Counted from the first letter of the stretch, positions 1-8,122 are shown. The stretch: 64,000 nt of DNA from Lysinibacillus sp. SGAir0095 (GCF_005491425.1 NZ_CP028083.1:1760001-1824000), one strand, 5' to 3'. Program-made: numbers and translations. The notes: generated by a model from the letters alone, not told the origin.

Positions 1-2
1 AT

Positions 3-584
3 TTGTTGGAGAAAAATAGTCATCATTTTGAAAATGCCGTTATTACCAACATTGGGACAGGAACTTCAATTCATTATATGGATGGAGATAGTCATGTTCG
101 TGTTGGTGGAACTGGTGTCGGTGGTGGAACTTTAACAGGCCTATCGACAATAATGACTGGAATTTCAGATTTTGAAAGAATTACCGCAAATGCTTCCATT
201 GGGAGTCGTGAAGGAATTGATTTATTCGTAAAAGATATTTTTAAAGGAATGGAACCACCGATTGAGGGCCATTTGACAGCTAGTAATTTTGGAAACGTTA
301 ACATATTAAAAAGTAAAAAACATGAAACCAATGACCTTTTAGCAACTATTCAAGGATTAGTTGGTGAGGTTATTACCACGTTAAGTATCCAATTTGCTGA
401 AGAAAAAAAATGTGAAGGAATCATCTACATAGGCTCAACTTTAACAAATAATGAACATTTGAAACAGGTCATTGCCAACTATACAATACTGAAAAAACAT
501 CAACCGATTTTCTTGAATGATTGTGGATTTACAGGAGCGATTGGTGCTTTATTGTATAAAGTAGAACTTTCAAAAACCAATTAA
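3..584 (+). CDS. coaW: Type II pantothenate kinase, C-terminal part (5' end outside window)
   Basis: Catalyses ATP-dependent phosphorylation of pantothenate, the first committed step of coenzyme A synthesis, in the cytosol. The visible 193 residues match the C-terminal two thirds of the CoaW/PanK-II family (about 265 residues in Staphylococcus). They include the glycine-rich stretch VGGTGVGGGTLTGL near residues 33-46 of the fragment and the late IYIGSTL and LNDCGFTGAIGALL segments of the acetate-kinase/Hsp70-like ATPase fold. The frame is open at the left edge, so the N-terminal phosphate loop and true start lie upstream. A stand-alone coaB-like gene lies about 4 kb downstream. A strong terminator follows directly. 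Confidence 0.88.
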   Translation: MLEKNSHHFENAVITNIGTGTSIHYMDGDSHVRVGGTGVGGGTLTGLSTIMTGISDFERITANASIGSREGIDLFVKDIFKGMEPPIEGHLTASNFGNVNILKSKKHETNDLLATIQGLVGEVITTLSIQFAEEKKCEGIIYIGSTLTNNEHLKQVIANYTILKKHQPIFLNDCGFTGAIGALLYKVELSKTN

Positions 585-590
585 ATATTC

Positions 591-631
591 GGAATGTCTA
601 AACCCGCAAGGGATTAAGACATTCCTTTTTT
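591..631 (+). terminator. Rho-independent terminator after coaW
   Basis: A GGAATGTCT / AGACATTCC stem with an A/C/G-rich loop is followed by a run of T residues. It sits 7 bp after the coaW stop codon. Confidence 0.85.
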
Positions 632-727
632 AATTGTATTATACAGATTAAGTTTGATTGCATAGCATATAACAATAAACTTTATTTAAATAGGTAGGGT
701 AAAGTATAGCTCAAGATAAGGTGATAT

Positions 728-1117
728 TTATTTTCCTTTTAAAATAGCTTCCCTAGCTAAGGCATCTGCTGCTTTATTTTGATTATCAGGAATCCATTTA
801 ATAAAAAACATATCAATAGTTTCGATAAGTTGTATTGCTTTTTCTAAGTATGGCTTATATTCTTCATTTTTCACATATTTTTTTTCAACTGAGGCCACAA
901 CAATCTTAGAATCAGATCTTACGGAGATTAGGGAAGAGCCGATTTTTTTTACTTCCTCTAATGCACGGATCAAAGCCATAAATTCAGCAATGTGATTGTT
1001 TGTTTCACCAATAAATTCACTAATTTTTATAGTATGACCTTCACCTTTTATGAAAATGCCGATACCACTTGGTCCAGGATTACCAGCACTTGCACCATCA
1101 ATATAAACTTCTAACAA
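728..1117 (-). CDS. RNase HI-family protein (ribonuclease H-like)
   Basis: Predicted to cleave the RNA strand of RNA/DNA hybrids. The sequence shows the RNase H fold with its acidic residues in order: Asp in VYIDGASAGNPG near the N terminus, Glu in IAEFMAL, Asp in VRSDSKIV, and a final Asp in ADALAREA. Length (about 130 residues) fits the short YpeP/YpdQ-type RNase HI proteins without the N-terminal hybrid-binding domain. I prefer the TTG start at 1117 because GTGGGGA lies 5-6 bases upstream; an in-frame GTG at 1129 lacks a ribosome site. It is convergent with coaW. The in vivo substrate is not shown by the sequence. Confidence 0.85.
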   Translation of the reverse strand: MLEVYIDGASAGNPGPSGIGIFIKGEGHTIKISEFIGETNNHIAEFMALIRALEEVKKIGSSLISVRSDSKIVVASVEKKYVKNEEYKPYLEKAIQLIETIDMFFIKWIPDNQNKAADALAREAILKGK

Positions 1118-1272
1118 TAAGATCCCCACTTTTTCGAATGAATTATTTCAATTTAACCATATTATATCTTATTAAATTAAAAATAAGTAATTCAATACTT
1201 AGCGTGGTCACTTTGACAAAAGAAAAAGCGAAGTAGTAAAATAAGGGAATGCTCATATAAAGGGGGAGTATT

Positions 1273-1467
1273 GTGAATAAAAATACAGTTATAAAAGATA
1301 TTGATGAATTAACAGACACTTATTGCAACGACTGTCCCATTAAAGGGGATTTACGCAAAAATCGCGGCAAATCAGGTGCTCACAGATTTTGTATTGAACA
1401 ATGTACTGTTGGGGAACAGTTACAATTTCTTGGGCAAGAATTGTTGAAAATATATGAAAAACGGTAA
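1273..1467 (+). CDS. Small zinc-finger protein (C-x2-C ... H-x2-C-I-x2-C type)
   Basis: A 64-residue protein starting at GTG after a GGGGGAG ribosome site. It carries CNDC near residues 18-21 and HRFCIEQC near residues 37-44. This spacing is that of the short Bacillales zinc-finger family zf-C2HCIx2C, so it should bind one zinc ion. The rest is charged and helical with no membrane segment. Members are widespread in Bacillales but I know of no assigned function. It stands alone between the RNase H-like gene and a long intergenic region. Confidence 0.75.
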   Translation: MNKNTVIKDIDELTDTYCNDCPIKGDLRKNRGKSGAHRFCIEQCTVGEQLQFLGQELLKIYEKR

Positions 1468-1934
1468 TGTATAATGCTTATTACCTATGTTTTATTTCGA
1501 AATTTTGAATGAGATAGGTAATGCCTTAGGAAAAAACGTATGATAAAGGTTTCGTTTTTTAATAATTATTTGTTTAGAATATTATTTTATGATAATATTA
1601 AGCATGTAAGTATTAGCACTCATACTTCTTAATCATTTATCTGTTTTAGGAAAAGTGCTTTATTATGAATGATTTATCCGATGAGGGTTAATAATATACA
1701 ATGGTTGGTTACCATAGAAGATTATCTTCTAAACCCTATTTACATAGGGTAGAAAAAGGGATGCATTTCGATGCATCCCTTTTTTTTACCTAAAATTACT
1801 CCATAACACTATACTTTCATTTAACCTGTAATGATATTAGGGAGCGATAAAATAAGAGCACCTAAGTTGAATAAAGTAATCAACATTGGAATATTACAAT
1901 AGAAAAGCTATCCATTAGAATTGGAGTGTTAAAA
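1468..1934. other. 467-base intergenic region with several hairpins, no gene seen
   Basis: There is an imperfect stem at 1481-1521 (TTACCTAT / ATAGGTAA) just after the zinc-finger gene and a weak AAAAAACG / CGTTTTTT hairpin at 1531-1562 that may end its transcript. Three consecutive hairpins lie at 1717-1787 (separate entry). I find no convincing open reading frame. The last 130 bases form the leader of the downstream oxidoreductase gene. Confidence 0.6.
1717..1787 (+). ncRNA. Candidate 3' end of a small RNA: three hairpins ending in a terminator
   Basis: Three hairpins follow one another: AGAAGAT/ATCTTCT at 1717-1731, ACCCTAT/ATAGGGT at 1733-1750, and AAAAAGGGATGCAT closed by a TTCG tetraloop at 1753-1780, followed by eight T residues. 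The last is a textbook terminator. It stands about 250 bases after the nearest upstream stop codon and before a new gene, so the transcript it ends may be an independent small RNA. A possible TTGTTT-17-TAATAT promoter lies near 1569-1597. No RNA family was recognised. Confidence 0.35.
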
Positions 1935-2696
1935 ATGAGAGTGTTGGTTACTGGTTCCACTGGAAAATTAGGGTCAGCTTTGTTGAAACAACTGAAAGGA
2001 AAGAATTATCAAGTTAAAATAACCTCTAGAAAAAAACCTGAAGGAATTGATGGGTTTACATGGATTTATAGCGATCTATTATCTGGAGACGGTATAGAAG
2101 ATGCGGTACAAGATGTAGAGGTAGTAATACATGCAGCAACCAGTCCGATAAAAAATTCTAAAAATATCGAAATTACAGGATTTGAAAACTTTCTGAGTAA
2201 ATTACGCCACATAAATCATTTTATCTATCCTTCCATTGTAGGAATTGAGGAAATACCATATAAATATTACAAACTAAAATTCGAAGCAGAACAATTATTA
2301 ATGAACAGTTCTATTCCACATACAATTACACGTGCAACTCAATTTCATAGTTTTGTTGAGAGTTTACTAATTTCAAGACCAATTTTAAAAAGATATGTCA
2401 TCCCTGGTAGTTTGAAGTTTCAAAGTGTGGATGTTGATGAATATGCGAGTCATATAATAGAATTAATTGAGAAAGGTCCTCAAGGAAAAGTAGATGATTT
2501 TTGTGGACCAGAAATAATGACTTTAAAAGAAATGGCTGAGCTGAAAATAAAGATTAACAATGAAACAAATGGCGTTTTAAATATCTCTGTACCAGGTAAA
2601 TTATTTAGATCATTGGTAGAAGGGAAAAATACAAATTCAAAGCGAAAAATTGGAAAAGTCACATTTGAAGAATATCTACGGAATAGATTGGCTTAA
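1935..2696 (+). CDS. NAD(P)-binding oxidoreductase / NmrA-like extended SDR protein
   Basis: A cytosolic Rossmann-fold protein of about 253 residues. The N-terminal VLVTGSTGKLGSALL is the TGxxGxxG dinucleotide-binding loop of atypical short-chain dehydrogenases, and VVIHAATSP is the usual fourth beta-strand motif. The region PSIVGIEEIPYKYYKLKFEAE keeps a YxxxK-like pair. The family covers sugar-nucleotide modifying enzymes and NADP-sensing regulators, so the substrate is unknown. I chose ATG 1935 because GGAG lies 8 bases upstream; an in-frame GTG at 1926 has no spacing for a ribosome site. It appears to be a single-gene unit. Confidence 0.75.
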   Translation: MRVLVTGSTGKLGSALLKQLKGKNYQVKITSRKKPEGIDGFTWIYSDLLSGDGIEDAVQDVEVVIHAATSPIKNSKNIEITGFENFLSKLRHINHFIYPSIVGIEEIPYKYYKLKFEAEQLLMNSSIPHTITRATQFHSFVESLLISRPILKRYVIPGSLKFQSVDVDEYASHIIELIEKGPQGKVDDFCGPEIMTLKEMAELKIKINNETNGVLNISVPGKLFRSLVEGKNTNSKRKIGKVTFEEYLRNRLA

Positions 2697-2817
2697 GTTT
2701 GCCAATGGAATAAACGTGTGGCAACTATTGCGTTAGTCATTAGATTTTTTAATCTCCAGCTATCTTGATATTTAACCATTTAAAACCCACAAAATATATA
2801 TAGAAAGGGGTATTGTA

Positions 2818-3264
2818 GTGAACAAAGACAAAATAATAATAACCCATTATAATTCTATACATGCTGAACAGACAGTCAAAATGTGGCGAGAAAGTAAGGA
2901 ACGAGCGATTGGTCAGAAAGAAATTCATACTATTGATAATCACATATTTTTCCTAAATAATATATTAACTAAACAATATCAAATAGATTTAGCGATTATA
3001 GATGAAAAAATAGTTGGCATGATTGCCTATAATGAAAGAGAGATAAGCCAACTCTATATTCATGTTAATTATCAAGGTAGAGGGGTAGGTCAAGTATTAC
3101 TTGACAAAGCAAAAGAACAATCCAGTGGGAGACTAACCTTACACACATTTGAAGTAAATACAAAGGCACAACGATTTTACGAAAAGAATGGGTTTAAAAT
3201 CATTGGTAGAGGACATGAGAATGAAGAAAATTTACCGGATGTTCAATATGAATGGATTTTGTAA
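2818..3264 (+). CDS. GNAT-family N-acetyltransferase
   Basis: A 148-residue protein using a GTG start after AAAGGGG. It shows the GNAT acetyl-CoA fold: beta-strand 4 ISQLYIHVNYQGRGVGQVLLDKA contains the RGxGxG-type pyrophosphate loop (motif A), and LHTFEVNTKAQRFYEKNGFKIIGR is motif B with the conserved RFYEKNGF segment. It transfers an acetyl group from acetyl-CoA to an unknown amine. Neighbours give no hint of the substrate. A bidirectional terminator separates it from the convergent SEC-C gene. Confidence 0.85.
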   Translation: MNKDKIIITHYNSIHAEQTVKMWRESKERAIGQKEIHTIDNHIFFLNNILTKQYQIDLAIIDEKIVGMIAYNEREISQLYIHVNYQGRGVGQVLLDKAKEQSSGRLTLHTFEVNTKAQRFYEKNGFKIIGRGHENEENLPDVQYEWIL

Positions 3265-3352
3265 ACAATACTTAAAAAAATTGAAGAATAATTTTTAAGA
3301 CGAATTACTTACCCAAGATTATTTAGATTTGAAGCAGTTATATTTGATAATA

Positions 3353-3391
3353 AACCAACCCCTCTCAAAATAAAATTGAGCGGGGTTGGTT
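3353..3391. terminator. Bidirectional terminator hairpin
   Basis: AACCAACCCC pairs with GGGGTTGGTT around an AT-rich loop, between two convergent genes (GNAT on plus, SEC-C protein on minus). Confidence 0.75.
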
Positions 3392-3395
3392 GTTA

Positions 3396-4382
3396 TTATG
3401 CTAATACAGCATCATATTCTAAAAGTTCTTGATAATATTTGTTCAGGGAAGAAGCAGAAACACTAAAGTTCTCCGCAATTTCCTTAACGGTGAAAGTAGT
3501 TCCGTTTAATAGATCTCTTTCTTGAGCAAAACGGATAGCACCTGCAGCAATAGCGGCTGGTTTTCTGGCCTTAGGTTTTTGCTCAACTAAGTAATCCTCG
3601 AGCACAACAAGTAATTGAGGTGCTTCCACATTTTTTTCTTTCAAGAATTGCTTTGCAAGATCCACTACCTCAATCTCAAATGATGTATATTCTTCCCCAC
3701 TATAGCCTGAATCTACTAAGCCAATCCAGAAATTTAAATGATTGTCTTGTAAATATTGTTCAACTGAGCTATTTGCAGAAGTAAATTGACTAGCAAAATT
3801 TTCAAATGCTTGCTTGTAATTTGTTGGGAAGAAAATTAATGTAGAGACTGCCAAATAATGATTTGCTTTTTCAGAGCCATCAGGAAGCAAGAAAGAAAAT
3901 ACTTGCATACCTTCAGGAATTACGCGGTTTGATTCTCGACGAATAAAAAGTTCTTCCTTAGTTAAAGTATGGACTGCTTTAAAGTAGTTTTCCCCAATTT
4001 CAGAAACTTCCCCGACAAATAATGTTGGTTGGTTCCAGCTATTTAAGAGATCCACCATTTTCGGACGTATCATTTTTTTCATTGTTCGCTTTAAATAGTT
4101 TTCCCAGATATCAGACCGTTTATGGAAGAAGAAGTCATCAAGTGCAACCGCTTCGATTAATTCACGTTGTAAGTGGGATTCTAGTTTAGGTAACCATTCG
4201 TTTACTAGATTGATATAATCTTTAATATCTTTCTTTTCAGGGTATACGTTATAAAATGTTTGAAGGACAAGTTCGATTTCGTCTAAAAATACTTTTTCAG
4301 TCGTAACTTGCTGCCTTCCTTCACAACATTTTTTGTATTTTTTCCCACTTCCACATGGGCATGGGTCATTGCGTCCTACCAT
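3396..4382 (-). CDS. SEC-C metal-binding protein with a cyclin-box-like C-terminal segment
   Basis: About 328 residues. The N terminus MVGRNDPCPCGSGKKYKKCC is the SEC-C zinc motif (C-x-C-x8-C-C) also found at the end of SecA. I chose the ATG at 4382, which has AAGGAAG upstream; the frame extends 24 codons further without a ribosome site. The middle (about residues 40-240) is an undefined helical/beta region. The last 60 residues (RKPAAIAAGAIRFAQ ... TVKEIAENFSVSASSLNKYYQEL) read like the second cyclin repeat of TFIIB-type proteins: a KPxxIAAxAI helix, then a helix-turn-helix-like segment. Function unknown; a nucleic-acid or ribosome-linked role is inference. Confidence 0.7.
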   Translation of the reverse strand: MVGRNDPCPCGSGKKYKKCCEGRQQVTTEKVFLDEIELVLQTFYNVYPEKKDIKDYINLVNEWLPKLESHLQRELIEAVALDDFFFHKRSDIWENYLKRTMKKMIRPKMVDLLNSWNQPTLFVGEVSEIGENYFKAVHTLTKEELFIRRESNRVIPEGMQVFSFLLPDGSEKANHYLAVSTLIFFPTNYKQAFENFASQFTSANSSVEQYLQDNHLNFWIGLVDSGYSGEEYTSFEIEVVDLAKQFLKEKNVEAPQLLVVLEDYLVEQKPKARKPAAIAAGAIRFAQERDLLNGTTFTVKEIAENFSVSASSLNKYYQELLEYDAVLA

Positions 4383-4744
4383 GAACAACACTTCCTTTTC
4401 ATTAATTCTAGATGAATGTTTAAATGAATAAGCTAATTCGATATTACTATCCAATTATAATAATAACGACTTTATTTTCCGATGAAAAATAATAGTTTAT
4501 TTTAAACTATTAGAAATATCGGAAATATATTTATTTTATATGTTTCGAAAATCGTAAATAGAATTGAAAATGCAAATTTAATAGAATTATTTTATATTAG
4601 AAAGTGAAATAGAGGTATTCTATTGGAAATCTATTAGTAAGAGATTTGCTACTTCTATACTTTTTTAACCTTAATAATAACTTTATTGGTAATTCTTAAT
4701 ATATAATGGTGATATTCAAATATCGATTAAAATAGGTGATTAGA
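4383..4744. other. 362-base AT-rich divergent promoter region
   Basis: Lies between the divergent SEC-C and coaB-like genes. It is very AT-rich and contains a TATAAT box near 4701-4706 that could serve the coaB-like gene. I see no gene, repeat or RNA structure in it. Confidence 0.5.
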
Positions 4745-5419
4745 ATGAATACATTAAATGGCAAAAAGGTTTTAATTACAAGTGGTGGTACATTAGAAAA
4801 ATGGGATAATGTGCGTGGCCATACGAATTTATCTAAAGGAGCGATGGGTTGCTTTCTTGGAGAGGCTGCATTAGCTGCTGGGGCAGAAGTGATATATTTA
4901 CATGGCTATTTTGCCAAACTTCCACAAAACGCAGATGAAATGCGATTAGTGATGTTTGAGGGTATTGAAGATTTGGGGGCTAAAATACAGTCGATCGTCC
5001 AAAATGAATTTGTCGACTATCTCATCATGGCGGCTGCAGGATCCGATTGGATTATTGATAAGGTATACGATCAATCAGGTAATCTTTTGGAGGAAAAAGG
5101 GAAAATGCCTTCAGATGAGCCCCCTGTCATTCATTTTAAAAAAGCACCGAAAATATTAGGCCAGATTAAAGGATGGTCACCTCATACAACACTAATTGGT
5201 TTTAAATTGGAAGCGACAGAAGATGTTGATTATCTAATTAGTCGAGCTAAATTACGTATGGAATCATCAAAGGCTGAGCTAATGGTTGCCAACAGCTCGA
5301 AATCGCTTTATGGAATGGACGAGCCGCATTTCATCGTTGCTCAGGATGGTGAGGTTTTGAAAGTAGAAGGAAAAGAAAAAACAGCAAGTAAGTTAGTAGA
5401 GATATTAGCGAGCAGATAA
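4745..5419 (+). CDS. coaB: Phosphopantothenate--cysteine ligase, monofunctional CoaB type
   Basis: Joins 4'-phosphopantothenate to cysteine after activation with a nucleotide triphosphate, the second stage of CoA synthesis. The 224-residue protein has only the CoaB half: VLITSGGTLEKWDNVRGHTNLSKGAMG corresponds to the family's N-terminal nucleotide-binding motif and LIGFKLEATED to the conserved K-containing loop. B. subtilis uses a fused CoaBC of about 400 residues; this length fits the separate CoaB of streptococci and enterococci. ATG 4745 has AGGTGAT upstream; GTG 4736 overlaps that site. It could be an extra copy beside a fused coaBC elsewhere. The pathway role is family knowledge. Confidence 0.8.
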   Translation: MNTLNGKKVLITSGGTLEKWDNVRGHTNLSKGAMGCFLGEAALAAGAEVIYLHGYFAKLPQNADEMRLVMFEGIEDLGAKIQSIVQNEFVDYLIMAAAGSDWIIDKVYDQSGNLLEEKGKMPSDEPPVIHFKKAPKILGQIKGWSPHTTLIGFKLEATEDVDYLISRAKLRMESSKAELMVANSSKSLYGMDEPHFIVAQDGEVLKVEGKEKTASKLVEILASR

Positions 5420-5425
5420 GAGTTG

Positions 5426-5453
5426 AAAAGACTGGATTCCTCCAGTCTTTTTT
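5426..5453 (+). terminator. Terminator after coaB
   Basis: AAAAGACTGGA / TCCAGTCTTTT stem with a 4-base loop and a following T run. Confidence 0.85.
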
Positions 5454-5535
5454 CTATAGAATAACAGGATTCTTACTTTATACTTTTTTTTCTGTGTATA
5501 ATGAAATGTAAATAGAATGGAAGGATTGGAAGGGT

Positions 5536-6027
5536 ATGTCATTGCAAAGTGTAAAAGAACATTTGAAAAAATTTAATCGTGAACAAGATATATTAGAATT
5601 TGACCAAATTAGTGCTACAGTTGAACAAGCAGCTAATGCTCTTAATGTAATTCCTGCAAAAATAGCGAAAACCCTGTCCTTTAAAGATAAGGAAGGTCAC
5701 GCATTTTTAGTTGTAACAGCAGGAGATGCTAAAATTGATAATAAAAAATTCCGTTCTCAGTTTGATGTAAAAGCAAAAATGTTGATGGCAGAGGAAGTAG
5801 TAGAGCAAACTGGGCATGTCATCGGAGGGGTTTGTCCATTTGGTTTAGCAAAAGATTTAAAGGTATATTTAGATATTTCCATGAAACGCTTTAAAACTGT
5901 TTTTCCAGCCTGTGGAAGCGTCAATTCCGCTATAAAATTAACTTGTGATGAGCTAGAACAATATTCGGGAGCCGTTCTTTGGATAGATGTCAGCAAAGAC
6001 TGGGATGCCGCAGTCAGCACAAGCTAA
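5536..6027 (+). CDS. YbaK/EbsC-family aminoacyl-tRNA deacylase
   Basis: Members of this family hydrolyse wrongly charged tRNAs, for example Cys-tRNA(Pro), in trans. The 163-residue sequence has the YbaK/ProX core: AKIAKTLSFKD with the key lysine near residue 42, VTAGDAKIDNKKFR, and IGGVCPFGLAKDLKVYLD, where GGVxPFG is the family signature. It resembles B. subtilis YwhH in length and sequence. It begins at ATG after GGAAGGG. A gene for a VOC protein follows after 36 bp and may be cotranscribed. Substrate specificity cannot be read from the sequence. Confidence 0.85.
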   Translation: MSLQSVKEHLKKFNREQDILEFDQISATVEQAANALNVIPAKIAKTLSFKDKEGHAFLVVTAGDAKIDNKKFRSQFDVKAKMLMAEEVVEQTGHVIGGVCPFGLAKDLKVYLDISMKRFKTVFPACGSVNSAIKLTCDELEQYSGAVLWIDVSKDWDAAVSTS

Positions 6028-6063
6028 ATTTAGCAATAAACGATAGAGGGAGGAGAAGATTCA

Positions 6064-6816
6064 TTGTATTTATTTGATCATCTTGTTCATTTTGTGGAAA
6101 AACCCGAACAACTTGTAGAAAAAACCAGAGAAATTGGGTTACATACTGTTAATGGTGGTAAGCATGAAATGTGGGGAACATATAACTCATTATGTTACTT
6201 TGGCTTATCTTATATCGAATTTATCGGGATTTTCAACGAGGCTTTATTTGAAGAAGCAGCTTCCAAACCTTTCACTTTACATGAAACATATAAATTGAAA
6301 CAATTTCAAAATGGAGTAGTTCGTTTAGCTATGCGATCAACTTCGATTGAAGAGGATGCAGAAAAACTAAGCTCATTAGGCTATGAAGTATATGGACCAG
6401 ATAATTTTTCCAGAACACGACCAGACGGTTCTGTTTTGAAATGGAAGCTGCTTCACTTTGGAAAACAAGGTCAAAGTCTTGAATTCCCATTCATCATTCA
6501 ATGGGAAGGAAATGACAATGAGCGCTTAAAAGATCTTACTGAGTCAGGTACAATTAAACCTCATCCACTTGGTAACCTACAGATCAAAGCAATCGAATTT
6601 GAGGTTGAAGATTTAACGATTGCAACGGAGTGGGGAAGAGCTTTTGATTTTGAGGTAGAAGGTACAGACATTGCAAAAATGGTAAAAACCCCGAACTGTA
6701 TATTAACCTTTAAAAAATCTGCAGGGGAAAATAAAATCTCTCAAATTTCCATTCATGGTGGAATGGAAAAACTAGAAGTAGTGTTAGAGGGAGCGAAATA
6801 TCTCTTCAATAAATAA
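6064..6816 (+). CDS. VOC-fold (glyoxalase-like) protein
   Basis: A 250-residue protein starting at TTG after a strong GGGAGGAG site. The opening LFDHLVHFVEKPEQLVE and the segment HEMWGTYNSLCYFGLSYIEFIGI match the Glyoxalase_3-type vicinal-oxygen-chelate domain, with a second beta-alpha-beta-beta module in the C-terminal half (IKAIEFEVEDLTIATEWG). Such proteins bind a divalent metal and act as dioxygenases, isomerases or resistance proteins; the substrate is unknown. The intergenic gap of 36 bp to the deacylase and the shared terminator suggest a two-gene unit. Confidence 0.75.
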   Translation: MYLFDHLVHFVEKPEQLVEKTREIGLHTVNGGKHEMWGTYNSLCYFGLSYIEFIGIFNEALFEEAASKPFTLHETYKLKQFQNGVVRLAMRSTSIEEDAEKLSSLGYEVYGPDNFSRTRPDGSVLKWKLLHFGKQGQSLEFPFIIQWEGNDNERLKDLTESGTIKPHPLGNLQIKAIEFEVEDLTIATEWGRAFDFEVEGTDIAKMVKTPNCILTFKKSAGENKISQISIHGGMEKLEVVLEGAKYLFNK

Positions 6817-6826
6817 ACGCTAGTAT

Positions 6827-6869
6827 AAGAACATGGTTTGAGTATTTTCTCAGAGCATGTTCTTTTTTT
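6827..6869 (+). terminator. Terminator after the VOC gene
   Basis: AAGAACATG / CATGTTCTT stem with a 20-base loop, followed by a T run. Confidence 0.75.
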
Positions 6870-6879
6870 ATGATTGCTC

Positions 6880-6908
6880 TTGAAATTAAGAACAAATGTT
6901 CGTATAAT
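6880..6908 (+). promoter_or_regulatory. Sigma-A promoter with LexA (SOS) box in the spacer
   Basis: TTGAAA (6880-6885), a 17-base spacer and TATAAT (6903-6908) form a near-consensus vegetative promoter. The spacer contains GAACAAATGTTC at 6890-6901, followed by G. This is an exact match to the Bacillus LexA/DinR box GAAC-N4-GTTC. A repressor bound here would cover both promoter elements. This predicts DNA-damage induction of the two genes downstream. Confidence 0.8.
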
Positions 6909-6941
6909 GAATTTAAATTAACTAGTTGTTGGGGAAAGTGA

Positions 6942-7316
6942 GTGATCGAAATGGATTTACCGAATGAAATAAAACCAATGATCCATTTGTATGTCATTTT
7001 AGAGTTAGCGATTAAGTCCGTCAAACACGACCAGAAATTATTTGAATCATTTAAAGTGAAACGACCATATTTATCTTTTTGTACACAGCAGTTAGAAATG
7101 TTGAAAGAGGAATTTAATAAAGTATCAAAATTACTATATAAAAAGGGTGTAACCTATGAAAAGTATCAATGTTTTAATCAAAATGAATGTCTATACAGCT
7201 TCAATTATCGGGGGAAAATCATACCCTTAAAGTACCATGGTGAAATACTGAAAGAGCAAGTAGAGCGAAAAATTAACTTGTTAATAAAAGAAGTTTCTGG
7301 GGAAGTGTCACCATGA
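6942..7316 (+). CDS. Unknown protein, first gene of a predicted SOS operon
   Basis: A 124-residue soluble protein that I do not recognise. It is helical and basic, with two cysteines in a CFNQNEC spacing near residues 81-87 and a short beta-rich stretch (LYSFNYRGKIIPLKYHG) around residues 89-105. There is no signal peptide or membrane segment. The GTG start at 6942 follows GGGGAAAG by about 7 bases; ATG 6951 is an alternative. It lies 34 bp downstream of a promoter with a LexA box and overlaps the next gene by 4 bases (ATGA). It is not similar to YolD, YneA or DinB as I know them. Confidence 0.7.
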   Translation: MIEMDLPNEIKPMIHLYVILELAIKSVKHDQKLFESFKVKRPYLSFCTQQLEMLKEEFNKVSKLLYKKGVTYEKYQCFNQNECLYSFNYRGKIIPLKYHGEILKEQVERKINLLIKEVSGEVSP

Positions 7317-7501
7317 ATAATGATGAAAAAAATGACCGCCTTTCTGAGGTGGAACGGAAAAAGTTAATGGCAGAAATATTGCCTATTCTTGAAAAGAAAT
7401 CCCAAGAAGAAATTAAATTTGCATTACATCTACTAACTTTAAAAGGAAAGAATGAATTGCAGAAATCCCTAAAAAGAAGGCATTCCCAGCATAATCTCTA
7501 A
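7313..7501 (+). CDS. Small charged protein, second gene of the predicted SOS operon
   Basis: A 62-residue, highly charged and mostly alpha-helical protein (about half Lys, Glu, Arg, Asp) with no cysteine and no membrane segment. Its ATG overlaps the stop of the upstream gene, so the two are translationally coupled. Function unknown. Size and charge would fit a partner or DNA-binding accessory of the first protein, but that is inference. A convergent YitT-like gene begins 21 bp beyond its stop, with no clear terminator in between. Confidence 0.65.
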   Translation: MNNDEKNDRLSEVERKKLMAEILPILEKKSQEEIKFALHLLTLKGKNELQKSLKRRHSQHNL

Positions 7502-7522
7502 TTTCTTTATGAATTATAGTAT

Positions 7523-8122
7523 CTAGGTCCTAACCACATCGACAACGATTGTTGCAATAAAATATGTAATGATCGAAATGATCGCACCCATCAATCCGAA
7601 TAGAAGAAAAGCAAAAATAAATATAAAGATATTTATGATAAAAATAGATTCGCCAACTGAATAAGAAGTTCTACTGGAAATTAGAATTGCTAGCACGTCA
7701 GTCCCATCCAATGCTCCACCGTTCCGAAGGACAATACCAATGCCCATCCCAAGTAGAATAGCACCTATGAAAATCAATAATATAGAATTTCCATATAGGA
7801 AGGGTGGAAATACGTCCAAAATTCCAGTTGAGACAGTTAATGCAACGATTCCTAACATGGTACAGAAAGCGAAGCGCTTTCCTAAGTGAATATAGCCTAG
7901 CAAAATAAAAGGGATATTCAGTATAAATAGAAGAGCACTTAATGATAACCCAAGTACTTCCGAGAGCATCATCGATACACCAGTTATTCCTCCATCAATC
8001 AACCCATTCGGAATTAGAATTACTTCGAGACTAATAGCAGCCATAAAAGCACCTGCAATAATCCATGGAATTTTTTGAAGTAGGTCGTAAATATAAATTT
8101 TATAGAGCTTTTTTGATCTCAA
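7523..8122 (-). CDS. YitT-family membrane protein without the C-terminal DUF2179 domain
   Basis: A 199-residue integral membrane protein with about five or six hydrophobic segments. LIPNGLIDGGITGVSMML and LLFILNIPFILLGYIHLGKRFA match the DUF161/YitT membrane core, as does NGGALDGTDVLAILIS. Typical YitT proteins run to about 280 residues and end in a cytosolic DUF2179 domain. This one stops directly after the last membrane helix (IATIVVDVVRT). Starts at TTG after GAGGGG. The transport or regulatory role of the family is not settled. Confidence 0.75.
   Translation of the reverse strand: MRSKKLYKIYIYDLLQKIPWIIAGAFMAAISLEVILIPNGLIDGGITGVSMMLSEVLGLSLSALLFILNIPFILLGYIHLGKRFAFCTMLGIVALTVSTGILDVFPPFLYGNSILLIFIGAILLGMGIGIVLRNGGALDGTDVLAILISSRTSYSVGESIFIINIFIFIFAFLLFGLMGAIISIITYFIATIVVDVVRT

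Noticed and set aside
4383-4744. Possible replication origin because of high AT content
   Set aside because: No cluster of DnaA boxes (TTATCCACA) and no dnaA or dnaN gene nearby.
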